Positions 6,874 to 15,658 of a DNA stretch of 47,144 nucleotides are shown one piece after another. How positions within the stretch are numbered: position 1 is the stretch's first letter; the number at the start of each line of letters is the position of its first letter. Both the position numbers and the translations under genes were made by a program. The stretch covers positions 1 to 47,144 of the forward strand of contig CALXLM010000015.1 of assembly GCA_944389195.1 (NCBI GenBank), read 5' to 3'. Below the pieces are notes generated by a model. It had not been told where the DNA came from. It saw nothing but the letters and a program-made list of their open reading frames with translations, and did not search any database. The stretch is from an uncultured Opitutales bacterium. GTDB taxonomy: Bacteria > Verrucomicrobiota > Verrucomicrobiia > Opitutales > Intestinicryptomonadaceae.

Positions 6874-9800
6874 TCAATACGACTCCGCGTATATCTTTGA
6901 AAGCGCACTACGGGCAGACCCCGCAAAACGTTTGGCCGCCTTCAAATAAGCCTGCGCATCGTATCCGAAATCCTCCCCGCATATATCCGATAGGTCTCTT
7001 CTTGCAAAATCGCGAAAATCCGAATGAACGTCAGTCAGATAACCGGCCAGACGCTCGGCGCCCTTTAATGAGCCGCAACGCGCCGCCGCGGAAGACAAGA
7101 GCATTTCGAGAATGCCGCGATAGGCGTTCCAACGCGCTTTTGAATAGTCGCCAGTTCTCCCCCCCGCGATATTTTCGTCGTCCAAAAGCCTCTCGAAATC
7201 CCGGGCGAACCTTGCGTTCGGCCTACGTTCGGCGTAAAAGCACAGATTACCGATACGGTTGTAGTTGGGAATAAGGCTTAAATCTATCCTATTTGCCGTA
7301 TATGCATTCGGGCCCGATACGCGCGGACCGCCGGATTTTGCATGTTTTAATACAGACGCGACTGCTTCGTCCGACTTGTCGGAGCCGGAAAGCGCCAAAA
7401 AAGCTATGTCTCGGTTGATCTTCCAATAGGCCGAAGACAGATTCCCGCGCGTATAAAGCTCCAAAAAATCGGAAGGCTGCGGATTCTTCTTTTCGGCGGC
7501 AAAATTTTTGCTGAGGCTTCTCAATATTACAGGCACCCCGCGCGCATCTCCGAAAAACGACAATGCCTGCGCAATGGGCAGCGTAGGGGTCGCAGAAAAC
7601 GCCTCGGCAAGCCGCGGAAGCATAATATCCGGTGGGCGCAGGCACGCCTCAAACAGTGCGGTTTCATCGGCACGCCCGAGCCGCGCCACAAGCTCCTCGT
7701 CGGAAGGCAAAACCCTCTTTCCGAAATCCGCCGTATAATGCGCGCCTTTTTTCCACTCCTCCACAATGCCGGAAACGTCGAAGGAGCGCGTGCCTCCGCC
7801 TGATTTTGCGCAGTCGGCCGCTATTATGCCTTCGGCAATGCCGAGCAGCGAAACGTCGGCCGACATTCTCGTAAACTGGTAGGCGTCGTGCGTGGCCGAA
7901 ATTCCCCTTCCGCCGAAAAGAAGCCCGTCCATGCCCTTCGGAATTAGGCTGCCGTATGGAATGTTGACAACATGCCTGTTCGACCAATGCGGAAGCATCA
8001 TGGCGCACCTCGAAAATTTGCCCGTAGGATACGAATGGGGGTCGTAATCGCTGTAAGACTGCGCAACTGTATCGGGGAAAGCCCTGCTTTCCACAGCCTC
8101 TTTCAGGGTCAAAACGTGCGCTCCCTCCGGACGGCGCAATTCGCGCGGAGTAAGCATGGGATAAAAATCGTAGTAGCGAGCCTCGTAATGCGACAGGAAA
8201 AGGCTGCGCTGAAATTCCGATATTTTCGATATATCCGATAAACCGTAGTCTTTGTTTATAATGTCGGAACGTTTTTTGTCGGCCGACCGCGGTGCCACCC
8301 TATCCCATTGGCTGTGATTTATCGTCAATCCGGCGCGGGCGTCTCCCTTTGCGAAGGGAACGCCGGCAAATGCTGCGATATCAGCGTCTCCAGTACAGTC
8401 AACCGTCACTTTTGCCTTTACACGGAACAATTCGGAGTCGGCGCACGCCAAAACGCTTTCAAGCCTGTCCCCCGAAAGCGACGCCCCGCAAATTATCGCC
8501 CCGAACACCACTTCGGAATTATTTACGAGTCCGGCGCTGCTCAGAGTCCTTGCGCCCAGATGGAAAAAACCGTCGGCCATCATGCCAGATATTTCGCGCT
8601 CGTATTTTCTCAGGTACGGGTGGTTTTTCAGCCCCCAATAATATCCGCCGACGCCCCCAACAATCTTTGTTCCGCCGACCTCGTTGAAATATTCGATACC
8701 GAAGGTTTTCGCGCCGCGCCTTGCGGCGGAGTCAAGCGCGAACATTCCTGCCGTTCCCACTCCCGCCACAAGCACGTCCGTTTCAGCCTCGGGAAGCTTC
8801 ATGCCGGACGCGTCGAAATGAAACAGCGGCAGATGCATTCCGCTTTCGACCACCGGCGCGCCTACCGAAATCCCGGCGCGGCCGCCCGCAAAATGCAAGA
8901 CCGACGATTTCTGGCGCCCACCTTTTGGGGAAAGGCCTTCCGCAATTTTTACCGCCTCGGAGCGCGCCTCCGATATGTCGGCGCACGACTTTATGCGGTT
9001 GCAGTTTTCCAAAACGAAATAGTTTTCCAATTTTGGAGCCCCCACCGCGCCCTCCGCGTTAAACGAACATTCGCAAGCCCAATAGCGCATCGACAAACCG
9101 CCGAAACCCGCCGGAAGCGAAGACCTGTTCTTAACGAGTTCGCATGCGGACGAACGCGCCATGCGCTCTATTTTTGAAAGCTCAGGCGACTCCGGGAAAA
9201 TGTCGAAAGACGCAAAAAACTGGTCCTCGCCTATCTTGCCTTGAAAAGCCCTCAAATTCCCCACTCCGCACGCGTCGAACGGAGCGACGTTCAAAGGCGG
9301 AGTTTTAGAGCAACATTCGAACGTAAAACTTGCCGACGCTATTTTGTAGGGGCTGCCCGACAATTTGCGCGAGAAAAAATTGCAGTCGTCGGCATCTATG
9401 AACGAGGAGCACTTTACAAAAAACGTTCCCTGCTTCGAGGCGAGCGCAGCTCCCGTCACGGATCCGCTTTCGTCCGATGCGACCCCGAATACGTCGGTCA
9501 TAAAAAGCGCGTCCACGCCCCCGAGTGCGATGGCCCTCATAAAACTTTTCTTTACGCTGCCGGCCATGAAAAGCGCGTTCCCGCCGAATTCGGAAGAATA
9601 AAGGCCCCCGAGTTTCGGATTGTTTATCTCCTCCTTTTCGCCATTCGGGAAAAACATTTCGGCAAGCGCGGCGTCCCATTGCTTCAATCCTTCGGATTTA
9701 AGGGACAGATTGAACTTTGAAGCCATTTCAAATGCCGGATTGGGACGCTTGTCAACTATGAGCGCTTTTAACCCGCGCTTTGCCGCCGACAACGCCGCAA

Positions 9801-9972
9801 AAACGCCCAAAATTCCCGCGCCTTTAACCACGACATCATAACCTTCTTCCGCAGTTGTAGCTTGCAGATTGCCGGAAACCTCCCTTAATGCATCGGCGAA
9901 AAGGCAATTCCTCCCTATCATCAATCCTCCGGCGACAGTCGCCGACAAACCGATAAATTCCCTTCTTTTCAT
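6874..9972 (-). CDS. Tat-exported double-Rossmann FAD-dependent oxidoreductase
   Basis: 1032 residues. The N-terminus MKRREFIGLSATVAGG is a twin-arginine type signal, so export in folded form with bound cofactor is expected. Two dinucleotide-binding motifs are present: GAGILG at 51-56, with AAKRGLKALIVDKR following, and GVGTAG at about 397-403, with AARRGAKTFGIEYFNEVGG following. The second resembles the FAD_oxidored (PF12831) family. After about residue 700 the protein becomes helical and repetitive (for example QALSFFGDARGVPVILRSL), suggesting a HEAT-like tail. It is the last gene of a minus-strand operon with three exported glycan enzymes; the gap to the preceding gene is 47 nt. Oxidation of a sugar or a glycan-derived product is inferred from context. 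The substrate and electron acceptor are unknown. Confidence 0.8.
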   Translation of the reverse strand: MKRREFIGLSATVAGGLMIGRNCLFADALREVSGNLQATTAEEGYDVVVKGAGILGVFAALSAAKRGLKALIVDKRPNPAFEMASKFNLSLKSEGLKQWDAALAEMFFPNGEKEEINNPKLGGLYSSEFGGNALFMAGSVKKSFMRAIALGGVDALFMTDVFGVASDESGSVTGAALASKQGTFFVKCSSFIDADDCNFFSRKLSGSPYKIASASFTFECCSKTPPLNVAPFDACGVGNLRAFQGKIGEDQFFASFDIFPESPELSKIERMARSSACELVKNRSSLPAGFGGLSMRYWACECSFNAEGAVGAPKLENYFVLENCNRIKSCADISEARSEAVKIAEGLSPKGGRQKSSVLHFAGGRAGISVGAPVVESGMHLPLFHFDASGMKLPEAETDVLVAGVGTAGMFALDSAARRGAKTFGIEYFNEVGGTKIVGGVGGYYWGLKNHPYLRKYEREISGMMADGFFHLGARTLSSAGLVNNSEVVFGAIICGASLSGDRLESVLACADSELFRVKAKVTVDCTGDADIAAFAGVPFAKGDARAGLTINHSQWDRVAPRSADKKRSDIINKDYGLSDISKISEFQRSLFLSHYEARYYDFYPMLTPRELRRPEGAHVLTLKEAVESRAFPDTVAQSYSDYDPHSYPTGKFSRCAMMLPHWSNRHVVNIPYGSLIPKGMDGLLFGGRGISATHDAYQFTRMSADVSLLGIAEGIIAADCAKSGGGTRSFDVSGIVEEWKKGAHYTADFGKRVLPSDEELVARLGRADETALFEACLRPPDIMLPRLAEAFSATPTLPIAQALSFFGDARGVPVILRSLSKNFAAEKKNPQPSDFLELYTRGNLSSAYWKINRDIAFLALSGSDKSDEAVASVLKHAKSGGPRVSGPNAYTANRIDLSLIPNYNRIGNLCFYAERRPNARFARDFERLLDDENIAGGRTGDYSKARWNAYRGILEMLLSSAAARCGSLKGAERLAGYLTDVHSDFRDFARRDLSDICGEDFGYDAQAYLKAAKRFAGSARSALSKIYAESY

Positions 9973-10019
9973 GGCCTTCCGATTCTTTATTTTGCAGCAA
10001 ATTAGGTTAAAATAAAAGG

Positions 10020-11615
10020 CTATTTTTTCAAATCAACACGCAACGCCGATATTTTGCCGGAGCGCGCGGAGATTTTGCCGTCCACAAGGACGAAAAAACC
10101 CGCCCCCATGCCGTAGCGCGATCCGTCCCTGTCGAAAAACACGCCCAAAGTTCGCCCTTTGACAGGTATGTTGCCGACATAAAAATAATCCCAAGCGTCC
10201 GGCACGAGGGGGTTTATATCGACAGTGGAATCGATATTTGGACGAACGCCCGCAAGTTCTGATATTACATGGTTGCAGAATTGCGAATGGTTGTAGTCTT
10301 TTCCCCTTTCCCTGCCGCCTTTTCTTTCCGACCAAGTACCGTCTTTCCATTTTTCAAGGCGCGTTCTGGAAATCCAGTCGCCCGTGTACGGATTGATGTT
10401 CTCGTCTATCCACATCACTCTTTTCCCGGAGGGAAGAATGCGGTGGTGCGACATAGCGTATGTTTGCAGCGTGTCGAAATAAAGGTTTTTATCGGCCCAC
10501 GGGCTGTCTTTGTCGGAATTTATAAAGTTTGCAAGGGCGTTTAAAGTCACCGACGTCGCAAACGGCCATGACGGGCCGTTCCAAAGGCACTCGTGCCCCT
10601 CGTAGCTTATGGCAAACTTCGGATGGCTCTGCTCGGCGGTTGTCGGTCCGTACGGGGCCCTAAACGCCCCCGCATCAGACAAAAAACGCCACGCCGCCGC
10701 TCGATCCGAAGGCGGCATGCCATAGAGCCACGGCGTATAGCCGTGCAACTCCCGAACATCCGAAAGGCTTTCAGACTCCAAAGGCAACACCTTGTAAAAC
10801 CCGGCGGAATCGTCCCATAAGACGGAATTCATTTTTTTCTTCAATGTTTCCGCCTTTTCGGAATACAAGCGCGAATCCTCAGGGAAACCCAGCATTTCGG
10901 CGATTTTTGAAAGGGCGACGTACTCTCCGTACATGTGCGAGTTTATCGTCGCCCTATATCCGAGATAGCCCTTATGCAAAGCCCCCGATATGGAATATTC
11001 CATTCCGTCGCGCCCGTCTTTCTGCCAAAAAAGACCCACTTTGGAATCGAATTTAGACTTTTCCCATTCCGAAACATTGTCGCACATTTTGCCGTAAAGT
11101 TCGGACAACAAAACCTTGTCTCCGGTAGCCTTATAATATTCGAGAACCGAATGGGCCGCGGGAAAAGTGTACTTGCGGATATTCTTTCCGCAGGCAAACC
11201 AATAGCGCGCATATGCGTCGAGATAGCGTCGGTCTGCAATCCACCTTCCCTCGTAAAAGTGGTGCGACGCCGGGCACGATATCGCATTGTGAAGCCCCGA
11301 CCACGGAACTTTCGGCAGAAATTCGGTTATAACATAGCCGTCGGGGGTCTTTTTTATGTGTTTTCTGAAGGTCCACCAGCGGAAATAATATGTACGCTCT
11401 ATTTCCGCGTCGGGACATTCGAATATCGGAACGTTCGCCGAAAGAAAATCCGCAGCCTCCGAGTTGGGGAAAAGGTTGGAATACAATTCCTCGTCGTCAG
11501 CATTAAACTGCGCGACGTATTTTTTGAGCAATCCCGAATCTGGGAAAGCCGCAAAAGCCGCGCACGCCGCGGTAAAAGCCGCGCACGCCGCAACTATTCT
11601 TTTTACAGCCGACAT
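10020..11615 (-). CDS. Exported MGH1/GH63-like (alpha/alpha)6 glycoside hydrolase
   Basis: 531 residues with an Ala-rich signal peptide (MSAVKRIVAACAAFTAACAAFAAF). The mature protein has the aromatic-rich pattern of the MGH1-like/GH63-like (alpha/alpha)6 barrel, including WSGLHNAISCPASHHFYEGRW (about 104-124), GYTPWLYGMPP and the typical GHECLWNGPSWPFATS near residue 350, where the general acid region of GH63-type enzymes lies. The C-terminal part (NPLVPDAWDYFYVGNIPVKG) is the usual beta cap. It starts 2 nt after the stop of the beta-propeller gene, so the two are likely translationally coupled. Relatives hydrolyse alpha-linked glucosides, mannosides or glycerate conjugates; the substrate here is open. 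Confidence 0.8.
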   Translation of the reverse strand: MSAVKRIVAACAAFTAACAAFAAFPDSGLLKKYVAQFNADDEELYSNLFPNSEAADFLSANVPIFECPDAEIERTYYFRWWTFRKHIKKTPDGYVITEFLPKVPWSGLHNAISCPASHHFYEGRWIADRRYLDAYARYWFACGKNIRKYTFPAAHSVLEYYKATGDKVLLSELYGKMCDNVSEWEKSKFDSKVGLFWQKDGRDGMEYSISGALHKGYLGYRATINSHMYGEYVALSKIAEMLGFPEDSRLYSEKAETLKKKMNSVLWDDSAGFYKVLPLESESLSDVRELHGYTPWLYGMPPSDRAAAWRFLSDAGAFRAPYGPTTAEQSHPKFAISYEGHECLWNGPSWPFATSVTLNALANFINSDKDSPWADKNLYFDTLQTYAMSHHRILPSGKRVMWIDENINPYTGDWISRTRLEKWKDGTWSERKGGRERGKDYNHSQFCNHVISELAGVRPNIDSTVDINPLVPDAWDYFYVGNIPVKGRTLGVFFDRDGSRYGMGAGFFVLVDGKISARSGKISALRVDLKK

Positions 11616-11617
11616 GG

Positions 11618-12580
11618 TTAAAAGCCGAGATCCTCACCCTCATGTATTGCAACGCCTATGCGCTCAAGATGCTTGATTCTGCCGTTATACCAAAGCATCC
11701 ATTTTTTGCCGTCAAACAGCGCGTAGGGTTTGTATGTGGCGTCGCCGTCCCAGGCGCCAGGCGTGGGTTCGATGATCGGATTTTTAGAGTACCGCTCCCA
11801 ATTTGTTATGCCGTCTTTTGAACGCGCCATGCATATCCTGGCGGTGTGAATGTCTTCGAATCCGATATAGAACATAAGATAGTCGTTCTCGCGCTTTATA
11901 ACCTGGCAAGCCGTCACCCTGTCCTTTTCCCAATTCAAATCCTTCCGCGGAGTGCATATGGGGTTGTCCTTGTGCTTCTTCCAATTTATTCCGTCCGGAC
12001 TTGTCGCATAACCGATCGCGTTAGGCTCGTAAGATTCGCCTCCGGAATACCACATTTTAAAAATCTTTTCTGATTCGTCCCATATCACGTGCGGGCACAT
12101 CAGAGTTATACCCTCCCATTGCTCCGTGGACTCCATGACAAAATTCGGATGGCGCTTGAAATCTACGCCGTTTGTGCTTGTAGCGTAAAATATTCTACCC
12201 TTGCTCATAGGCCGTTTTGTCTGCCCCGTATACCACATGTGGTAAACGCCGTCTTTCACAAGCACACAGGGGCGGTTTACCCTAAATTCGTTTTCGGAAT
12301 CCGTAAACGGAAGCACTATTTTCGGATATGTCCACTTCTTTCCGTCCTTGCTGTAATGCACAGCGATAGACTTTTGCGGCCGCCAAGACGAATACATCGT
12401 GTAGCCGTTCTTCGTTTTTAATACGCATATGTCGAATATAGTGCCCACATCGCCCCCGCCGAGAAGGGGGTTAATTTCGGGCTTTACCCACTCTCCGCCA
12501 TGCGAAGAAAGCGCCATAAGCGCCATAGCCGACATGGCAAACACAGTCTTTATTTTATTTTTTCCCATAATTTTTCCCAT
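11618..12580 (-). CDS. Exported five-bladed beta-propeller glycosidase-like protein (GH43/GH130-like)
   Basis: 320 residues. The ATG at 12580 is preceded by AAGGA at 6 nt; a second ATG four codons on lies in a 12-nt tandem duplication (ATGGGAAAAATT) and has no SD. A signal peptide follows (cleaved near SSHGG). Repeated blade motifs of the form W/F-Y-x-G are visible: MWYTG, MWYSGG, MFYIG and LWYNG. Repeated signatures YSKDGKKW, TSTNGVDF, TSPDGINW and SKDGITNW also occur, typical of the GH43/GH62/GH68/GH130-type five-bladed propellers. An Asp early in blade 1 (GTIFD) and Glu in later blades could be catalytic, but I cannot fix the family. The gene sits between a GH-A-like hydrolase and an MGH1-like enzyme. 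Confidence 0.78.
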   Translation of the reverse strand: MGKIMGKNKIKTVFAMSAMALMALSSHGGEWVKPEINPLLGGGDVGTIFDICVLKTKNGYTMYSSWRPQKSIAVHYSKDGKKWTYPKIVLPFTDSENEFRVNRPCVLVKDGVYHMWYTGQTKRPMSKGRIFYATSTNGVDFKRHPNFVMESTEQWEGITLMCPHVIWDESEKIFKMWYSGGESYEPNAIGYATSPDGINWKKHKDNPICTPRKDLNWEKDRVTACQVIKRENDYLMFYIGFEDIHTARICMARSKDGITNWERYSKNPIIEPTPGAWDGDATYKPYALFDGKKWMLWYNGRIKHLERIGVAIHEGEDLGF

Positions 12581-12615
12581 AATATATCCTTTGTAGTTTT
12601 GTAGTTTAATTCAGT

Positions 12616-15459
12616 TCAATCCGCCGACCTTACAATCTCGAAAAATACCGAAGGCTCCTTAACGAGTTTTGCCGTATCGATCTCTATCTTGGCGATACCG
12701 TCAATAATAGGCAAATACAGCTTTTCAAGGCGTTTTCCGGAAATATCAAGAGCGTATAAATCAAACTTGACACCGCTATCAACGGAAAGCTCCGCGGAAA
12801 GTTTACAAGTTCTCACACGCACCGGCAATTTGCCTTTGCTATATAAGATTTTGAGTTTCGGCGACAATTTGAAGTCAGAAGATATGTTGTCCGTATTTAG
12901 TATCAATACCATTTTCGAACTTGATGCAAGACTTTTCCCGTCAACTGAGCAAACCGCCACAGCTGCCGGAACGCTTACCGATTTTACAAACAGCCTTCCG
13001 ACGCGCTCCCCTTGTTTCAGCTGCTTTAAAACAACGGCCTCCGTCCTCGGAGTGCAAACCTTAATAAGCCCCTCTTTAAGCCGCATGGTTATTTCGCCCG
13101 TATCCGACTGGAACACCCCGTTTGCAGGATCCGAAATATTGCTCTCCGGAAGAATACCTTTTTCACGCAATAGTTTAACGTCGCCAGAAACCGTTTTAAG
13201 GCCCCCGCTTGCAGAATCGGCTACATTTCCCGAACTCGAAGCCTCAACATATCCTCCCGCCTCGAGCGACAAACGCGCCGGAGGGACATTTTTTAGCGCC
13301 CCTTTTTCGGAATCCGGGAAGGACAACGAAAAACCTGTCATAAACGCAATCTTCGACTGCTCGTATTCTATCTTCACGGCCTCTCGCCTGACGGCGTTCG
13401 AACCGTACCGCACCTCAACCCGATTTTTTGCCGGCGAAACGTCTCCCCTGTAAAACAGGCAGAAATTTAAAAATTCGTTGGCCCTGAAAACGGGCGAGTT
13501 TGCGACATTAAACGTGCTTAGCTCAGTTCTGGCCTTGTCACCTATGGCCTGGTCGTGAACGGTCAGCGCGTCGAAGTCCTGAAACGCGGCATAGGCGGGA
13601 AAAAACACGCCAGCCTCGTGTTTGTACGGATTCCAATGACGCTGTTGAAATTCAGTCACTATGAACGGCATTCCGGCCACCCGCTTTAACGCTCCGAACA
13701 AAAACCAATTTCCAAAGTACTTTTCTGAAATCCATTCTTCCTGATTGCACATTCCGCCGACATTCATCATTCCGCTTTGCGGAGCCGCATATGTGTTTAC
13801 GGCGATATATTCTCCCCATTCCAAACTCGCCTGCGTTATAAACGCCCTGGCATTGAAATTGTACTGGTGCATAGGAGCCTTAAAACCTATTTCGTCGCGG
13901 ACTACCTTTCGGCAAAATTCGCGTAGGTTGCGCGACCTTTCCAATATTATCTCGGAAAAATCCGCCGCCCCCATGTCGAAATGCGACTTGTTTGAAATGG
14001 GCCTTATTTCAGCGAAACTCGCGAAGGGTTTTTCGGGTTTCCAAGCCGCGTTTAGCGACTCTATGGATCCGTATTTTTTTTCGAGCCTGCCTCGCACGAA
14101 ATTTTCGGCATATTCCATCACGCCTTTCGAGAGCCCCTGCAAAGGATGGTATGTGAATATCATATCCAGCTCGTTAAAGCATTCTGCGGTGGCTATGGAC
14201 GGGTCGTCCTTCCACGCGAGCCCGGTGTACGGATTCACATGCAGCAGCATTTCGTGCGCAAACTTTCTCCAACTTTCGCGCGTGGCGGAGTCGCCGAATA
14301 GGAATTTTATTTTTATGTCAAACCTGTCGCCCCATTTCTGGTCCATTTCTCCGAGCAGGTGGCTTACAATCATAAGATGGGAATATACGCCCTCGCGGCC
14401 GCACGCATACAAAAAGTAGTCGTACTTGTCGATAATGTCGCTTTTGCATTTGAAGTCGGCTTCATATTCGAAAGAGCGCTCGGGCGTGCAGCGCCAACGC
14501 ACCATGTTGTATCCCTGCGCGCGGATGCGCGAAACCACGGCGTCTATTTTCTCCTTTGACGACAAAAAGTCACTAAAATTCCAAGATGGCCTCCAATTTG
14601 TGGATTTGAATTTTACGCGGACCCCCGGTTTGTTTTCAAACTCGAAGTGCCCGTACTTGGAAACAACCACCCTCCCGTATTTGCCCGCAGGCTTTTCTGT
14701 CATAAACTTCGAAACGTCAAGAGCCGATCCCTCGCGCACGAGAAGATTCGATGTGTCAACCGCTTTCCATTCGCTTTCCCTAAAATCAAAATACACTAAG
14801 GTATCTACAAACTTGGTTGAAAGCGTTATCCCGAAAATATTTATTACGCCGTTTCCGGACGGAACAATCGAAATGCTTGAAGGAATTACCCCCGACTTCC
14901 ACGGCGCAATTATGTTAAAGGAACACAAGTATAAATTTCCATTCAACAAATCCGAATTGGAAATTTTTTTGCATGAATCGAAAACACCACCGCCTACGAG
15001 CCCTATTTGACTTCCTATCTTTAGCGCGCCGCTTTTCATCGGTTTGCCATAATTATCGTAAACGACAACCTTTACCTCTCCGACATTTTCCCCGGCGGAT
15101 TTTCCGTCAATTTTTGCGTTGCATAAAAAATACACAGAAATTGCGCCTTCGTGGGTGAAATTATCGAGCGGAATCGATATCTTTTTGCCGGAATCCGCCG
15201 AACAGTCGAGCGACAACACCGATTTTCCCCCGTTTTCCGAAGGATTGACAATTTTAAAGTCGATGCCGCCGAACATTTCGACTCGCGAATTTATGCTATC
15301 CTTCCGCGCGCTCACGCCGGCATCTTTAAAAGACTTATTCGCGAATTTGGAAATATCTACATTGTAAGAATATTCTGCTTTTGCATTACAGTAAGCATAA
15401 AACAAGTTTTGACACGCAAATATAAGGAATACGGAAACAAAATATCTACATAATGACAT
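12616..15459 (-). CDS. Exported multidomain clan GH-A-like glycoside hydrolase (paralogue 1)
   Basis: 947 residues with a signal peptide (residues 1 to about 27). Residues 30-230 look like a carbohydrate-binding beta-sandwich. A TIM barrel follows (about 285-640) with the two glutamates expected of retaining clan GH-A enzymes: the acid/base Glu430 in ATAECFNELD and the nucleophile Glu603 in FIVTEFQQRHW. The C-terminal region has the FQSDTGEITM and TPRTEAV motifs found after the barrel in GH5- and beta-galactosidase-like proteins. Two longer paralogues lie at 18371-24924. It is the first gene of a four-gene operon. No SD precedes the ATG, and the promoter would start transcription at or next to it. 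The exact GH family is not clear to me; an untyped family is possible. Confidence 0.8.
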   Translation of the reverse strand: MSLCRYFVSVFLIFACQNLFYAYCNAKAEYSYNVDISKFANKSFKDAGVSARKDSINSRVEMFGGIDFKIVNPSENGGKSVLSLDCSADSGKKISIPLDNFTHEGAISVYFLCNAKIDGKSAGENVGEVKVVVYDNYGKPMKSGALKIGSQIGLVGGGVFDSCKKISNSDLLNGNLYLCSFNIIAPWKSGVIPSSISIVPSGNGVINIFGITLSTKFVDTLVYFDFRESEWKAVDTSNLLVREGSALDVSKFMTEKPAGKYGRVVVSKYGHFEFENKPGVRVKFKSTNWRPSWNFSDFLSSKEKIDAVVSRIRAQGYNMVRWRCTPERSFEYEADFKCKSDIIDKYDYFLYACGREGVYSHLMIVSHLLGEMDQKWGDRFDIKIKFLFGDSATRESWRKFAHEMLLHVNPYTGLAWKDDPSIATAECFNELDMIFTYHPLQGLSKGVMEYAENFVRGRLEKKYGSIESLNAAWKPEKPFASFAEIRPISNKSHFDMGAADFSEIILERSRNLREFCRKVVRDEIGFKAPMHQYNFNARAFITQASLEWGEYIAVNTYAAPQSGMMNVGGMCNQEEWISEKYFGNWFLFGALKRVAGMPFIVTEFQQRHWNPYKHEAGVFFPAYAAFQDFDALTVHDQAIGDKARTELSTFNVANSPVFRANEFLNFCLFYRGDVSPAKNRVEVRYGSNAVRREAVKIEYEQSKIAFMTGFSLSFPDSEKGALKNVPPARLSLEAGGYVEASSSGNVADSASGGLKTVSGDVKLLREKGILPESNISDPANGVFQSDTGEITMRLKEGLIKVCTPRTEAVVLKQLKQGERVGRLFVKSVSVPAAVAVCSVDGKSLASSSKMVLILNTDNISSDFKLSPKLKILYSKGKLPVRVRTCKLSAELSVDSGVKFDLYALDISGKRLEKLYLPIIDGIAKIEIDTAKLVKEPSVFFEIVRSAD

Positions 15460-15465
15460 ATTTAT

Positions 15466-15495
15466 ATTTTATCTATATGCAAAACATTCCGTCAA
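15466..15495 (-). promoter_or_regulatory. Promoter of the four-gene exported operon, probably leaderless
   Basis: On the minus strand TTGACG (complement of 15490-15495), an 18-nt spacer and TAAAAT (complement of 15466-15471). The -10 box ends 6 nt before the ATG at 15459, so the expected transcription start coincides with the start codon. Confidence 0.55.
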
Positions 15496-15511
15496 CAAGA
15501 AAATATATTGC

Positions 15512-15548
15512 GCGCGCCGGGTATTGCGCCGAAACGCGCCCGGCGCGC
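15512..15548 (-). terminator. Possible terminator of the lptF/G-purD operon
   Basis: GCGCGCCGGG (15512-15521) and CCCGGCGCGC (15539-15548) form a perfect 10-bp stem with a 17-nt loop. On the minus strand CAATATATTTTCTTG follows, which is only partly T-rich. It lies about 110 nt past the purD stop. Confidence 0.4.
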
Positions 15549-15658
15549 ACAGACAATACGCGAAACAAAACCCTTGAGCCAAAACCGAAAAACCAAGCTC
15601 GCCAAAACGCGCGCAGGACGGCATAGAACCTATATCGCGCCGTCAAACGAGAAAACGG

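Noticed and set aside
8308-9177. Plus-strand frame of 289 codons
   Set aside because: Antisense to the FAD oxidoreductase; its Arg/Ala/His-rich composition is typical of a shadow of GC-rich coding DNA.
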